From: Marthasterias glacialis
Taxonomy: Eukaryota; Echinodermata; Asteroidea; Forcipulatida; Asteriidae
NCBI GenBank assembly: GCA_911728455.2
Contig: OU452228.1
Coordinates: forward strand, 6,262,001 to 6,326,000
Direction: 5' to 3'
DNA length: 64,000 nucleotides
The notes under the pieces are model-generated. The model worked only from the letters and a program-made list of their open reading frames with translations. It ran no database searches and was not told where the DNA came from. Numbering within the stretch: position 1 is the stretch's first letter; each line of letters opens with the position of its first letter. The position numbers and the translations under genes are program-made. Below, piece after piece: positions 47,278 to 58,869 of the stretch.

Positions 47278-48037
47278 GAAGCCAGTTATTTTCGCCTTTC
47301 CAGGACTCTGTGATTGCGTCTACCGCTTCAGAACCAGGATTCCAAAACCTTGAATTGTATCTGATTAAATTTTTATTGTAGCAGTTTGCGAACCTGTCGA
47401 CGGTGTGGGGGCCCCACAGTGCATCATATGTTCGGTATAGTGAATCTTGTATTGGCCAGTTATCGTAATCTACATGTGTATGATACAGCTTAACCTGTCA
47501 GCTTACTCATTAAGAGACCTAGGAATCCAATCCACTTTCAATTTGGTACCGTGTTCTACACATGATGCATATATAGAATATGCTATTTTCTGGAGATCTT
47601 GTTTACCGCTGCCAACCTCGATGATCTGCACTACATTCTGGTTGTCTGTGATCTGTGAACCATTTAAGACTTGTACCAGCGAGCATTGGTAGGAAACTTT
47701 TATGTACGATTTCAACTGCTCTGAGTTCTCTCCAAGTGGAGCTTCTTGTTTTTTCAGTCTCATCCCAAGCACCATGTGCAGAAGCACCAATGACATCTAC
47801 AATGTATCCCCCTGCACCTACATCACTCGCGTCTGAATAGGTTACTTTGTCATAACTGAATCCGGTTCTCATGGGTACTGATTTTAGGTCCAAGATGTTG
47901 CTAAACCAGAATTTGAGTTCTCTCTTTGTTCTGTTTTTATAGATAGGGAATCGTGCCAAGATTGGGCAGACTGAATATTGCACAACATGGTTCTTAGTCA
48001 TTAGCCTTGTAATATTGCCTAGCTTTTTCGACTTCAA
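47278..48037 (-). pseudogene. DIRS/Ngaro-like RNase H and downstream region
   Basis: Minus-strand reading: LGNITRLMTKN, then ELKFWFSNI, the RNase H core VTYSDASDVGAGGYIVDV, AHGAWDETE, SSTWRELRAVE and, after a frameshift near 47650, ITDNQNVVQIIE and VDWIPRSLN. In a third frame, ALWGPHTVDRFAN and NSRFWNPGSEAVDA close the fragment. Acidic residues of the RNase H core (SDAS, WREL, TDNQN) are visible. Two frameshifts make it inactive. The order matches DIRS/Ngaro pol. Confidence 0.85.
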
Positions 48038-48420
48038 CAGTCAACCAACGTGAATCATGTGAATCCGTTGAGAAAACTGGGGGAGTAGAATATGCTAATT
48101 AATTATTCATGTCGAGTTCTGCATTCCAAAGTGTATTTAATTGGTTTTATGACAAACGTAAACTATGTATTCTACATGTAATTGTGTTGCCATGTTTGAG
48201 AACAAGGTGGAAATAGAGTACTGGCCCAGACGGGATTTTTTTTTATCACGCGGCGAACGGTGTGTAAGTTGTGATCATTCTCATCGTGGACGTCTACGGT
48301 CGGCGCTTACGGTAATTTTTTTTACTGGGTAGGAGCGTGCCGCTTCATCAAGTCTAGTTCCTATTTACGCATCTGCTGTGCACACGTATTAATGGAATGG
48401 GGGAACAGACTCAATGTTTT

Positions 48421-49040
48421 TCAATGGGTGTGTTCAATTAGCTTACACGTGTAAGTAAAACTTACATGAGAGCGTTCGATTAGCCATCATGTGATACTCA
48501 TGTCTGCCCCCGGTGTATGCCACCACAGGCTAAGCTTGTGAGCGGGTCTCTGGTGGATGCGCAGGTGTAATGACGTACTTCCGGCTGCAGCGCAGGCGCA
48601 CCATACCAAGATGGCGGGGAATAATCAGTTGAATTTGATGTGAGTACAAACAAACAGTGTTAGAAAATGTTTCAAGTACGTGTATTCAACTTAACTAAAT
48701 TGGGAATGAGTTCTCCAAACTTAACTGTAATTGTATGGGCCACAACTCTGGACGAAACCTAAATTGCTTGATTACAAACTCAAATGTATTTCTTTCAAGG
48801 TGGAAGTGATTCTTTAAATCATCTGGTTTATACCACTGGACGGTGTACTCCACGTACTTGTCTACTTTTGGTACAGATTCTCTGCTGCGTAATGTTCCAC
48901 CTCCACGCAACAACCCTTGACCTTACCTTTCCCAGAATACCAAGCAAAAACATGGCAGTGTTCGATTAGCTACTACTCGTGGCTTCCACTTGTGTAACTA
49001 CCCGGTATACACGTGTAAGCTAATCGAACGCACCCAGTGA
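48421..49040. mobile_element. PIF/Harbinger-like DNA transposon remnant
   Basis: Terminal inverted repeats of about 30 bp: gggtgtgttcaattagctta at 48426 and the reverse complement ending taagctaatcgaacgcaccc at 49035; similarity extends a few bases further out. On the minus strand at 48695-48913 is a 72-codon frame with KPDDLKNHFHLERNTFEFVI, like the N-terminal region of Harbinger-type transposases. The DDE core is missing, so it cannot move by itself. Matching 3-bp target duplications were not seen. Confidence 0.6.
48500..48640 (+). promoter_or_regulatory. Possible promoter/first exon inside the Harbinger-like element
   Basis: ccaagatggcggggaataat followed by cagttgaatttgat|gtgagtac gives an ATG-led short exon with a donor at ~48640. 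It lies on the strand opposite the transposase-like frame and could be part of the element's second transcript. Confidence 0.25.
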
Positions 49041-50652
49041 CATGCACCTAGTGTTGTGGTCGTGATCTGGTGATCTGGTGCTAGTGCTGGTGAAGAAGAA
49101 TGTAAACCCGCGTAAAATGAAAAACTCGAAATGCGCGAACGATTTGGCGCTGTACTATCTTTGGTTTGTGCACACAGCAGCATTACTTTCTCACAGGTAT
49201 TACCATCCAACAGGTTCAACGTACCATATCGTCGGTCGCAATCGGTCATGGCTTTAAAAAAGACAACTTTGCTGAGGGGAAACTTATCGGTTTGAGAATT
49301 GGAAAAAAGTGTGCAAAATAAATTTCGTTGGAGTTGGTTGGAGTCGGTTACTGTGGATGGACATGAAGTTCAACTACATCAGTGCTTTGAAAAACTAGCG
49401 ATCGCTAAACCCAACAAAATTCTCGAAAGGCGGGATCGGGATTTTTTTTTTTTTTTATCAAATCGATGTAACTGCTTTTCATGTTTTCGCCTTTTTAATA
49501 GGATAAGCGGAAATAAGTTATATTCTTTTGCATTTTATCGAAGTCAGGCCTTGAAGTCCACAGAAACTTCTGTTTATTTAACACCTCCCCGGTTTCATGC
49601 ACTACCGACCGGCTCACCAAAAGTAATTTAGGGGTCGAAATTCAAGGTAGTGCGGTGTGGTTGCCCGAGGCTCAGTGCTTTTAGTTTTAGTTTAAGCAGA
49701 AGGACTTGTGGTTTGTTACGTGTGGGTGGTCTGATTGGCTAGTGGAAAAATTCTCCTAAAATGGTATTAGAATAGAACTCCTTAGGACTATCCTTTCCTC
49801 CATGGATCATTTCTACGTCCCTGAACAAACGTTTGCTTTATCTGTAAAAGTACAGTAGTGGGGGACACTTGGCCCAACTTGAAAATAAAAAATCACATGG
49901 AGGAAGAAATACATATTTACATACACGATTTACGAAGTATGGCACAGAAAGCGCAGTGCAAGCACTGATCAGTGAGTGCAATACCTGTGGCAACTAGTGC
50001 GATTCCGATAATGTTTACGCACTCTGCACAACGTCAACGTCTGAGGCCAAGTCTGAGGCAAAGCCGGGAATTCTTACCCACATTTTGACAGTTCGTAAAC
50101 TAATCAGTGTGTATGATGGGATCGGCGATCGGGACCAGTTTTGTAACAAGGGGTAGCTTAATTGTTCAATTGGTCCAAGCCCTCCTGCCAGCAGATGCGC
50201 ACGTGCTATGTGTTTGGGATATACTGCAAGCCGAACGAAGTGCTTGTTCATCATTTTTTTTCCCATGTGCAAATCCGATGCCTCAACAGACCTTTGCAGG
50301 ACTTAAAACTAACGTAAAACAACATACATGTACATGTACGTGTACATGTACACATGATGTACAGTACACCGACTGGTGTTGCGTGCATTCGTGCACACAG
50401 TAAAATAGAACGTTGCCTTTGCGTGTCGAGATGTCGGGAAATAGATGTATTTTAGGTTATTTTAATATTTTTTTAGCGGGTTAATAGAACACGAAAATTT
50501 GAACTGGGTAATTACCGCATGTGTACATTATGCATCGGAGTCCATTAAAACATGTATGAAAATTTTTTTTTAAATTAAAAAAAGTCCCGACCGACCGACC
50601 CATCATTTTCGTGACCATGTTACTGGAAACACAACATTTTTTTTTTTCGACC
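49041..50652. other. Interval with no recognised gene
   Basis: No family is recognised. At ~50320-50355 there is an alternating, self-complementary acatgtacatgtac stretch. Confidence 0.5.
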
Positions 50653-51515
50653 TAGGGAGAATTCTACTTATTGGCATTTGGGTTGAGGGTCCCAGTGAGA
50701 TTTTTTGTAGTTTGGAATGAACCCTGCCTTGATCAAGTCTTTGTGTAAGGCCTATGAATTTTCTTTGGTTTTTGACAATGAGTGACCAACACCTAAGCCA
50801 TCATCCAGATACATTACAATTTCTTTTTTCTTCTATGCACCATTTTTTAACTAGGACTCTCACGATCTTTGTAAATATGTAAGGAAGGCCAAATGGTAGT
50901 ACAAGAAATTTAAAGTACTTTGTGTGGGAATCAAATTTCCATGCAAATCTTAGATAGTCTGTATTTTCAGGAAATATTTCGATGTGATGGTATTCGCTCT
51001 TCAAAAAAAAAGGAGAACATAAACTTGCCCTTGTTTAAGTAAAGGCGTGCCGTCTTAAGGTCTTTGTATTGGACTTTCTCTTTCCACACGTGTAAGTTTA
51101 TTTTCCATAGGTTTAATTGGATAGATACTGAGAGGGGATTGACCACCTTTGGTTGGTACGTACACTCTTGTATGCAGCCTTGAGCTAGCAATTTTAGGAT
51201 CGTTTCTGATACAAGTAGTGCATTTTCATTTGCAGATCTATTATTGCTTGAGTAAGATGGCTTCGGGAAGGAATGAAACAGAATCTTATGTTTGTGGTTG
51301 GTAGTTTCATTTATAAATTCATTTGTACAGTGCTCATGCCAGAATGTGCTATGTTTTCTTAGATTATCCTTGATGGATTTGTTTGCGTCTCCTTGTTCCC
51401 ATTCGTAATTATCATTGATAATATATTCAAGGTACTTATCTTTGAATGTGTCTGATGCCCGGGAACTGTAATGAAGTAATATACAGGCATGCAACTCTTC
51501 TGGGGATTTCCGCAT
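50653..51515 (-). pseudogene. DIRS/Ngaro-like reverse transcriptase fragment
   Basis: Minus-strand reading from 51515: KYLEYIINDNYEWE, SANENALLVSETILKLLAQG, VVNPLSVSIQLN, KINLHVWKEKVQYKDLKTA and KGKFMFSF. After a frameshift in a poly-A run near 51005 come EYHHIEIF, YFKFLVLPFGLP and IFTKIVRVLVKKW. In a third frame the catalytic box MYLDDGLG is intact at ~50800, followed by LIKAGFIPN. Frameshifts in homopolymers and one stop inactivate it. It ends abruptly at a poly-T run near 50640. Confidence 0.85.
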
Positions 51516-51577
51516 TTTTGAAAAAAATCCCGCCCCTCATGAAAAATCCGCGTTTAAAAAATAAATCCCTCTGAATG

Positions 51578-52357
51578 GACCGATTGCGCAACCCACGTCA
51601 TGAGACCTATTAAGGGTATTGAATGTAAACAAACACGACGTCCTCCATAGGAAAGTGCAGTACAGTACATGATGATTGTTGCATTTGTTTATTCGATCGA
51701 GGCTTTTCTTTCTCGAAATCTGTGAAAAATATTCCAGAGTCCAGAGACCTTCAAGTGGCTGAAAAAGCCAGTCAGGACAGTTCCAGCAAGTCTTGGAAAC
51801 TGTACAAGTAACGTATAAATATGCACGGTGTGTACTAAATAGTGCACGACAGAACGTTTAGGCCAGACGACCGTGATCATACACTTTTTAACACTAGAAG
51901 TTCAATGTTTCGAAGCTGAATCATCCAAAGAAATTGCTTTCCAAAACTGTGTGATTCCTTTGCCTATTTGAAATTTCCCAAGGCTAGGCATAGGCCTAAA
52001 TGCTCACTTTGTTCTTTACCCTTTTTGTACAGTGATTTAGGCCTACATTGCAAACAAAATAACACGTGGGTGGCTACATAGTCGTCCGACGCCTGTAGTG
52101 CATAACTCAAAATAATCCTCTTTTGTCATGTTTGTAGTAGAATACTGGTAGTTTATAACAGTAAGGTGATTAATATCACTGTCACAACATACAACTTTAA
52201 TAAAATGGCTTAGTAACTGTGTTATTATTGCCAAAAACCGACTTTTGGTGTGACTTTGTCGGTCATGGCATGTATTTGCACGTAGTTTGCCATCAGCTGA
52301 AATGACGTTTTACCCACAATAGGTCAAGTGATGTAAACGTTGGTTGTGCAATCGGTC
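51578..52357. mobile_element. TIR DNA element, copy 2 (opposite orientation to 36769-37559)
   Basis: It starts gaccgattgcgcaac and ends gttgtgcaatcggtc. The interior is the reverse complement of copy 1: cctccatagg, the FPRLAGTVLTGF reading on the minus strand, gtaggcctaaatg-type words and cgtcggacgac-like sequence all occur in mirrored order. TA follows the right end; the left neighbour is TG, so one flank has mutated or the boundary is imprecise. Confidence 0.75.
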
Positions 52358-53559
52358 TATTAAAAGTTACTTTAACAAATACAAATCATGTACATCATGA
52401 TATCGACGGATAACGTCTGGCTCCGCGGTAGTTTACATGTGCAAAGGCTTCGTGCAAAGGCCTCACATAGTCTAGACACAGACTGCAGAGACTGGCTCTG
52501 GATTTTTTCTATTAATGTTTCATGTTTTAGGATGCGACGGAAAACAGACACTTTGAGAATTTTTTATCTGCTAGCGTGCATCGTGCAGTGAAACATCACC
52601 CTATAGATCAATTTGAAATGAAACGGAAAGAAAAGAAATCATTGGTCTCCACACCCTATTTTTCAATTGGCACTCCCACTTTCCAAATCCTAGCTTGAAC
52701 ACTGGTCGTGACATAACACTGTTCATTTCTGATAAGTCACTTGACAAAAACAAAACGGCAGAAAGTTAAATATTTTTAGTCTGCTTATTTACTTTGAGCA
52801 ATGTTTGAGATCTTTGTTGTAGGCCTAAATGTTTTTCTGAAGTTTCAATACAATTGTTTTATTACAATAACCATAACAAAATTGTGTTTACCAATAATTT
52901 AACAAAACTTTTCAATGGAAAGCTTATACACTTGTGCACTGAATCAGATGTCGATTCTAAATGTTTGAGCTTCATCGGAACATGAGTTCAAATCATTAAG
53001 CAAATGCCGCTGGGATTTTTTTTTGTATTGTTCTGTGGGATTCTTTTTGCGGAATTGCCGGAATCTTTTTTCTTTGATGGTACCGCTGGCACAAAGAAAA
53101 CCCTAACTTGACAATGCCAAGAGAATAGAGATTCCCCTCATTGGATTGTCTGTTTTGTTGCTTGACCAAGAAATTTTCAAATTGATGCAGCATGCATTAA
53201 TTGCAAAACATTAGCCGTTACCTACAACATAGGAGTGGTACTAAACACGGAACCATGGCTCGATTGCCGGCTCACTCTGACTGACCTCCATTCAGCTGAA
53301 AAACAATGAATGGACAATGGTGGAACATAAACAATAACAACACATATAAGCATGGTTCCATTCCTCAGATGTCTAAACAATCCGTATGGTTCAAACTTAT
53401 ATGTTGCATACAATATTTTCTTTGAAGGCACCACCATCACCAGCACCATCCCACAATTTTTTTTTGTACTTGCCAATCTAATGTGCCGTCTCTTAAATTT
53501 TGTTGATGCTTGACTTGTCCAGTCCCCCCAAAATAGCCAACCTTTTTTCAACTCTCAAG
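52358..53559. other. Interval with no recognised gene
   Basis: AT-rich sequence; no recognised domain. Minus-strand frames at 52996-53193 and 53222-53551 have no recognisable motifs. Confidence 0.5.
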
Positions 53560-54531
53560 ATGTTACCAAGCCAATGTTGTGCTTTCTCTGAAAATTTCCT
53601 AAGGTTTTCCAGTCCCTGAAAATTTTCCCAAGGCTCTTGTTGTTCTGTCCCTTAAAACCTTAATGATGTGCTGTTTCTTAAATATTTCCTAATTACATTT
53701 TCCAGTCTTTCAAAATCTTGCCAAGCTAGATTTTTTTTTTTCAAGTTGATGTCTTGCTGTGTCTGAATCTTTCCCTAGGTTCTCGTTGTTCATGTCCTAA
53801 AAAACTAGCAAAACTAATGATTTTTCAAATCTATGTTATCGTGTCTTCTAAATTCCTTAAGTAAATGTTGTTCAGTCCCTAAAATCCTGCTAACCTACTG
53901 ATTTTGATGTCTTAAATATTCTCAAAGCTTATGTTTCCAGTCCCTGATTATTTTATAACCATCAGATTTTTCCCAAAGTTGATGTTGTGCTGTCTGTTGA
54001 ATTTTACCGAGGCTCATGTTTTCCAGTCCCTAAAAAACTTGGCAAGCGAATGATTTGCTGACACTCAATATGTTCCAATGCCATTGTTGTCAAGTCCCTC
54101 AAAAACTTGCCAAGTTAATGTTTTTTAAACCCTTAAATTGTTTCCCAGATGATGTCTTGCCATCTCTTACATTTTTTGAAAACTCCCAAACTGTCTGTTT
54201 TTCCAAATCTGAAAGCCGATGTTGATGTCTTTTATATATATTCAAAAAGCCTTCATTGTCTATTCCTTCGAAACTTGCCAACCAATGAATTTTAAACTTT
54301 CACATTCTTTCCAAGTCAATGTGGTGCTGTTTTGTAAATTTTTGGCGAAGCTCATGTTGCCCAGTTCTCAAAAAACTTGCCAACCTATTGAACTTTGAAT
54401 TATCAAATGTTACCAAAATCGCTGTTGTGCAATGTCTTCAACTTTTTCAATGCTCATGTTGTCCTGTTCTTCAAAAACTTGCCAACCTAATGATTTTTCA
54501 CCATCAGATTTTGTCTTAAATTTTCCCAATG
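53560..54531. repeat. Degenerate ~100-bp minisatellite, block 1
   Basis: The unit is roughly gatgttgtgctgtctcttaa then ttttcccaaggctcatgttg, tccagtccctcaaaaacttg, ccaacctaatgatttttcaa and cactcaaattgttcccaagc. Copies differ greatly, but ccagtcc, cttgcca and gttgtgctgt words recur at this spacing. The array resumes at 58330, 60640, 61770 and 63890, so later elements split it. Confidence 0.8.
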
Positions 54532-54533
54532 TA

Positions 54534-55460
54534 CAGTCGACTCTCGTTAATAGGAGGTCTGCCGGACTGCCAGTTTTTCCTTGTCTTATCAGAACCTCGT
54601 CTTAAAAATCGTGTGGTATTGTGTACACAAAACATATGGACGCACGTGTGCCATGCAGTACACAATGGAATGGGCTAATGATGCCTGTATACTGCTTCAT
54701 GTACACGGCCAAATACATGTACATGCCAAAAATTTGTATTGTATTGTGTTTTGTTTAAAGCTTTTGTTTGATAAGGATTTCGAATAATAAAAGAATGAAA
54801 ATAACATTCATTTTAAAGATTGAAAAAAACAAAAACAAAACAAAACTTAAGATCAAAGAAGTCTAACAAATTCGTCGAAAGTTTCCATGTTGATGTCACT
54901 GTTACTGCAGTTTACTGTCGTTGCTGTATCCGATTACCCAGCGTAATAGTGTATGTACAAAAGCAGGGAACCATCGTACATGTAACTATACGGTGTTTCA
55001 AAATGAATTGATTTTGGTGTTTGACTGCGTTGCCTTTCCAGATGAGAAAGCCCTCTGTTGTTCACAGTTTGGAATTGGGGGGAGCACGTCCCACGCGCTG
55101 GCGAGCTTGCTCATCTGATCCCCGCTAGCCACAAAGAAGTCTCTCAATCATCATGTCAATAGGAAGCCAGTGTGTATACCACCTAAGTCAGCTTGTTAAT
55201 GGTATTGATCGTCCATGTAAATTGGAATGATGATTTTGATTCTGGGTAGGTGAGGCAAGAATTTCTTGCTACAAATGGGCTGTAATTAACGTATTTTCCT
55301 CGCAAGAGGGGTCGAAAAATAACCTTGTATAAACCTTCCTCATTTCTTCAGTATTTTAATACATAGCAACACGCACGTTGTTGCAGATTAGGACCGGGAA
55401 AATAAATCGTCTGAACCGGAATCTCCTAATGACTGAGCTCATTTTATCGGGAGTCGACTG
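54534..55460. mobile_element. pogo/Tigger-like non-autonomous DNA element
   Basis: Terminal inverted repeats cagtcgactctcgttaata and the reverse complement ending tatcgggagtcgactg are flanked by TA on both sides (54532-54533, 55461-55462). This is the hallmark of TcMar/pogo-type elements. Its 927 bp contain no transposase motifs. It interrupts the ~100-bp minisatellite (gtccag ... resumes at 55468). Confidence 0.75.
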
Positions 55461-55484
55461 TACATATTGTCCAGTCCCTTAATA

Positions 55485-56330
55485 AGCCTTGATCAAGACT
55501 GTATTTGCGCTTTCCCTTAGAGCCTCGGGTTATCTACGCCTGGAGTCCATCAGGACGATACGCAGTCGCACACACATACAGTCCATTCATGGATTCATGG
55601 AGTCCGTCAGGTTGATACATACACTTTATGCGCACGCACACACTGTCCATGCACTGAGTTCGTTAGGACGACAGTGTTTCTTTATTCCAACAGATTTTTG
55701 TATGCAAGATGTGGGCAGTTCACTTTATTTGATGGCCATCAGAGGCTCATAGCTTTGACCACAGAGCAAGGACTTTGAACCCTACAGTAACTTGTACCAA
55801 AGATGCTAGAAACGCAAGATAGGACACTTGTGCCGTTTTGCAGGGTAGCAGATATAACGCTTTTAAATCCACCAACTGCGTGATGGTGCCCTTCCCCCTG
55901 TGGCAATTTCGCAAGAATTATTGACACAATTTATTGCCAAACAACAAACTTTTGATCCGCCTTCACCTTTTTGAGTAGGTGGGATCGTTTGGCATAAGTT
56001 TTTCCATTTAATAGGCCCTATTTATTGCCAAACGACAGCGGGCGCCCCAATTTTGCTTTCCATGTTTTTGAATGGAGTGTCCCATCATGGTTGTGTAGTA
56101 TCTTTTCTTGTACACACGAATGGTGCAACACACTATGCACTGTATAGTCTGGTTGTTTTGGGGACAAAATGGCGTTTTCAAAGGAAATGTTGGATCATAC
56201 AGCAGGGAACGGTGTCTGTTCCTTGCTCTATGGTTGGATCACAGTTATCAAGAAATAATCAACGTCGTCAAGTCTCGGCTGCTGACAAGCTACAAATCAA
56301 AGATATTCTAGCAAAGAATCCAAATTGAGA
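55485..56330. repeat. Segmental duplication C, copy 1
   Basis: Colinear with 57362-58330: tgatcaag, gtttatctacgc-type sequence, CA-rich stretches with catggagtcc, gtccgttaggacgac-like words, ccaacagatttttgtatgc, ccacagagcaag, ctacagtaacttgtac, ctatgcactgtatagtctgg and tgacaagctacaaatcaa. A ~300-bp insert at 55800-56100 is absent from copy 2. Confidence 0.8.
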
Positions 56331-56334
56331 ATGG

Positions 56335-57360
56335 GGACAATGGTGCTGGGTACCCGCGATCGCAATCTATTAACTATGTTCTTTCATGTTAGTTTTGTGA
56401 TATTGAGCTTGGATTAGAAAGCATTAAATAACTAGGAGACAACTTACATTACATTTTTTCGGACATCATTTTATTAAATATTTATCAGGAAACTGTCAGG
56501 AAATATATTACTGTACCCAATGATCCTTCTTCAAATGCGATAAAACCCATTGGATTAGGATTCAGAATTTGAAGTCTGAAAAACCTTTCAAAAGATTGGC
56601 AGGCATGAAACGGGTCCGCTTTTTCCTCTCTGGTCCGATCTCGAACGTGTTTTTGTCTGCAGCGCAACTTGATCGCGCTGACATTGCAAACCTTGCACCT
56701 TTGTCATGTGCAGTGCATTTGAATTTATTAGCAAGGAAGTAGAGCGCAACCACTGCATTGTTTGCGCGATCATGTGGCAGTCGTTGTGCGCCCGCTGAAT
56801 GCTCAGCTACAGACCACGTGTAAAGTCAGTCACCACTGAATGTGTTTTTGGTCTGTAGCATGCGTGGTGCAACAACGGAACACAGACTGGTGTAGATTAA
56901 TGTTGAGTTGTCGCAAGCAAGTTGGTCAATGTGTCCCAGTTTGTTGAGGTTTTTGTTGCCCTGTTGTGTTTAGCAAGTTTTTAATCCAAATCGATTGCTA
57001 TTTATCAGACATCATATTGAGTAAGTGACACCGAAGTAGCATTAAACGATGGAAATCAGCAATGGCAATTTTGTGGATGGGAGATCGAGATTAGGCCCTG
57101 TCAAATTAGACAGGTAAACTTTTCCACATTTTTTGGCAGTGCCCACTCACCCACAAGAAAACAACATTGGCAGAAGCAAAGTATTTCTTAAAGAAAAACT
57201 TGGAATACAACAATGTATTACATGTAATTGTATTAATATACACTATTGTGTCCAATTGTTTCTTGTCGTTTCCGTTTAAACGTTTAGAAAATTCGGGAAC
57301 TTTTAGACAAAAGTTCTCCATTTAAACATTTAAACGTCCCAACCTTAGTTGACGATATCT
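56335..57360. other. Interval with no recognised gene
   Basis: No recognised family. Minus-strand frames at 56485-56773 overlap in several phases and show no motifs. Confidence 0.5.
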
Positions 57361-57361
57361 T

Positions 57362-58330
57362 GATGTTGATCAAGGCGGTCTTTGCGCGTTTCCTAAGAGC
57401 CTGAAGTTATCTACGCACGGAGTCTGTAAGGATGATATGCAGTTGCACACACACACAGAGTCCATGCATGTATGCATGGAGTCCATCAGGACAATAGACC
57501 TTATGCATTGACGTCATCACGCCGCCATCTTAGAGGTAAATCGATGATGTAACAATGGAAATGCAGAAATTTGTACGTGCGGCACACAGGATTGGCCAAT
57601 GAACAACCTCATTTTGACTTCTAGACGAGGGCGCCCTACTCAAATGACGTCATGTGCATAAGGTCTATACACACGCGCACACACACACTGTCAATGCACG
57701 GAGTCCGTTAGGACGACAGCCTTGATGCTTTTGTAAACGAAAGCTTATGTATATTTGGTTTGCAGTAACACCATGTGATTATTATCTACTTTGCTATATA
57801 CAGTAGATTGTTCTTGTGAGAACGTGTCTTGCTTCTCTACTACTGCAGAGCAGATTTCTGAATTCGGGAGACAACTTAGTTCTGAAAAGTACTGTCTTGC
57901 TTATGTGTTTCTTTATTTTCCTGTTGGATTTCCAACAGATTTTTGTGTGCCTGATGTGAGCCATTCATTTTATTTGATGGCCAATCACGGGTTCGTAGCT
58001 GTGACCACAGAGCAAGAACTTTGACCCCTACAGTAACTTGTACACGCAGGTGGTGCAACACACTATGCACTGTATAGTCTGGTTGTTTTGTGGATAAAAT
58101 GGCGTTTTCGCATTTTGGAATGTTGGTTCATTGAGCAGGGAACAAAGTCTGTTCCTTGCTCTATGGTTGGATCTAAAAATCATAAACGGTCATCAAATCT
58201 TGGCTGCTGACAAGCTACAAATCAATGATATTCATTCAGAGCAGAGACAGTCCTACGACGTTTCAATTCAAGTAGGCCTACTTTCAATGCTGTCTTTGGA
58301 AAAGCAAATAATTGTATACACTTAAGTTGA
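57362..58330. repeat. Segmental duplication C, copy 2 (with MITE insertion)
   Basis: Partner of 55485-56330. It carries the 169-bp MITE at 57497-57665 and a unique ~150-bp stretch near 57720-57900 not present in copy 1. Confidence 0.8.
57497..57665. mobile_element. 169-bp MITE with TA target duplication
   Basis: The ends gaccttatgca ... and ... tgcataaggtc are perfect inverted repeats, and tgacgtcat blocks follow inside both ends (ttgacgtcatc, aatgacgtcat). TA flanks both sides. Copy 1 of the duplication (near 55613) lacks it. Confidence 0.85.
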
Positions 58331-58790
58331 AATTTTCTCAAGGTACATTATCCAATCAATCAAAAAGTTGTGAACCTGATAAGCCTTTAACTCTGACACA
58401 TTTTCGATGCCGATGTTCTACTTTCTTATAAATGTTTTTGCTCATATTGTCCAGTCAAAAAAAACAATTATCAACCCTTAAATTGTCAATACTCAAATAT
58501 TCTCAAGCTGATGTTGTGCTGTCTCTTCTCTTTATGCTGTCTAATCCTTCCAAAACTTAATGATTTATCAACTTTCATATTAGTTATCTCAACTTCTGGG
58601 TACCACCCCAAAGTGAACAGATTCCGAGGCTCATCATGTTGTCCAGGCCCTCAGAGAATTGTGCCAACTTAATGGTTTTTCAGATCGCAAACTTTTCCCA
58701 AGTTCATGTTGTCCAGTACCTCATAAACTTACCAAACTAATGAGTGTTGAAATCTGAAATTGTTTCAAAGCCAATGTATTGCAGCTTTAC
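58331..58790. repeat. Degenerate ~100-bp minisatellite, block 2
   Basis: Same words as the 53.56-kb block (ttgtccagtc, gatgttgtgctgtctctt, tcatgttgtccaggccctc, cttaccaaactaatga), heavily mutated. Confidence 0.7.
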
Positions 58791-58869
58791 TTTTTTAACC
58801 CTTTCAGCCCCTATGGCAAATATAGTCAACCGAGGTCACACACAAAACTGCACTCAAACCAGAGCACGA

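Noticed and set aside
53222..53551. 109-codon minus-strand frame
   Set aside because: No motif, and it overlaps the start of the degenerate minisatellite.
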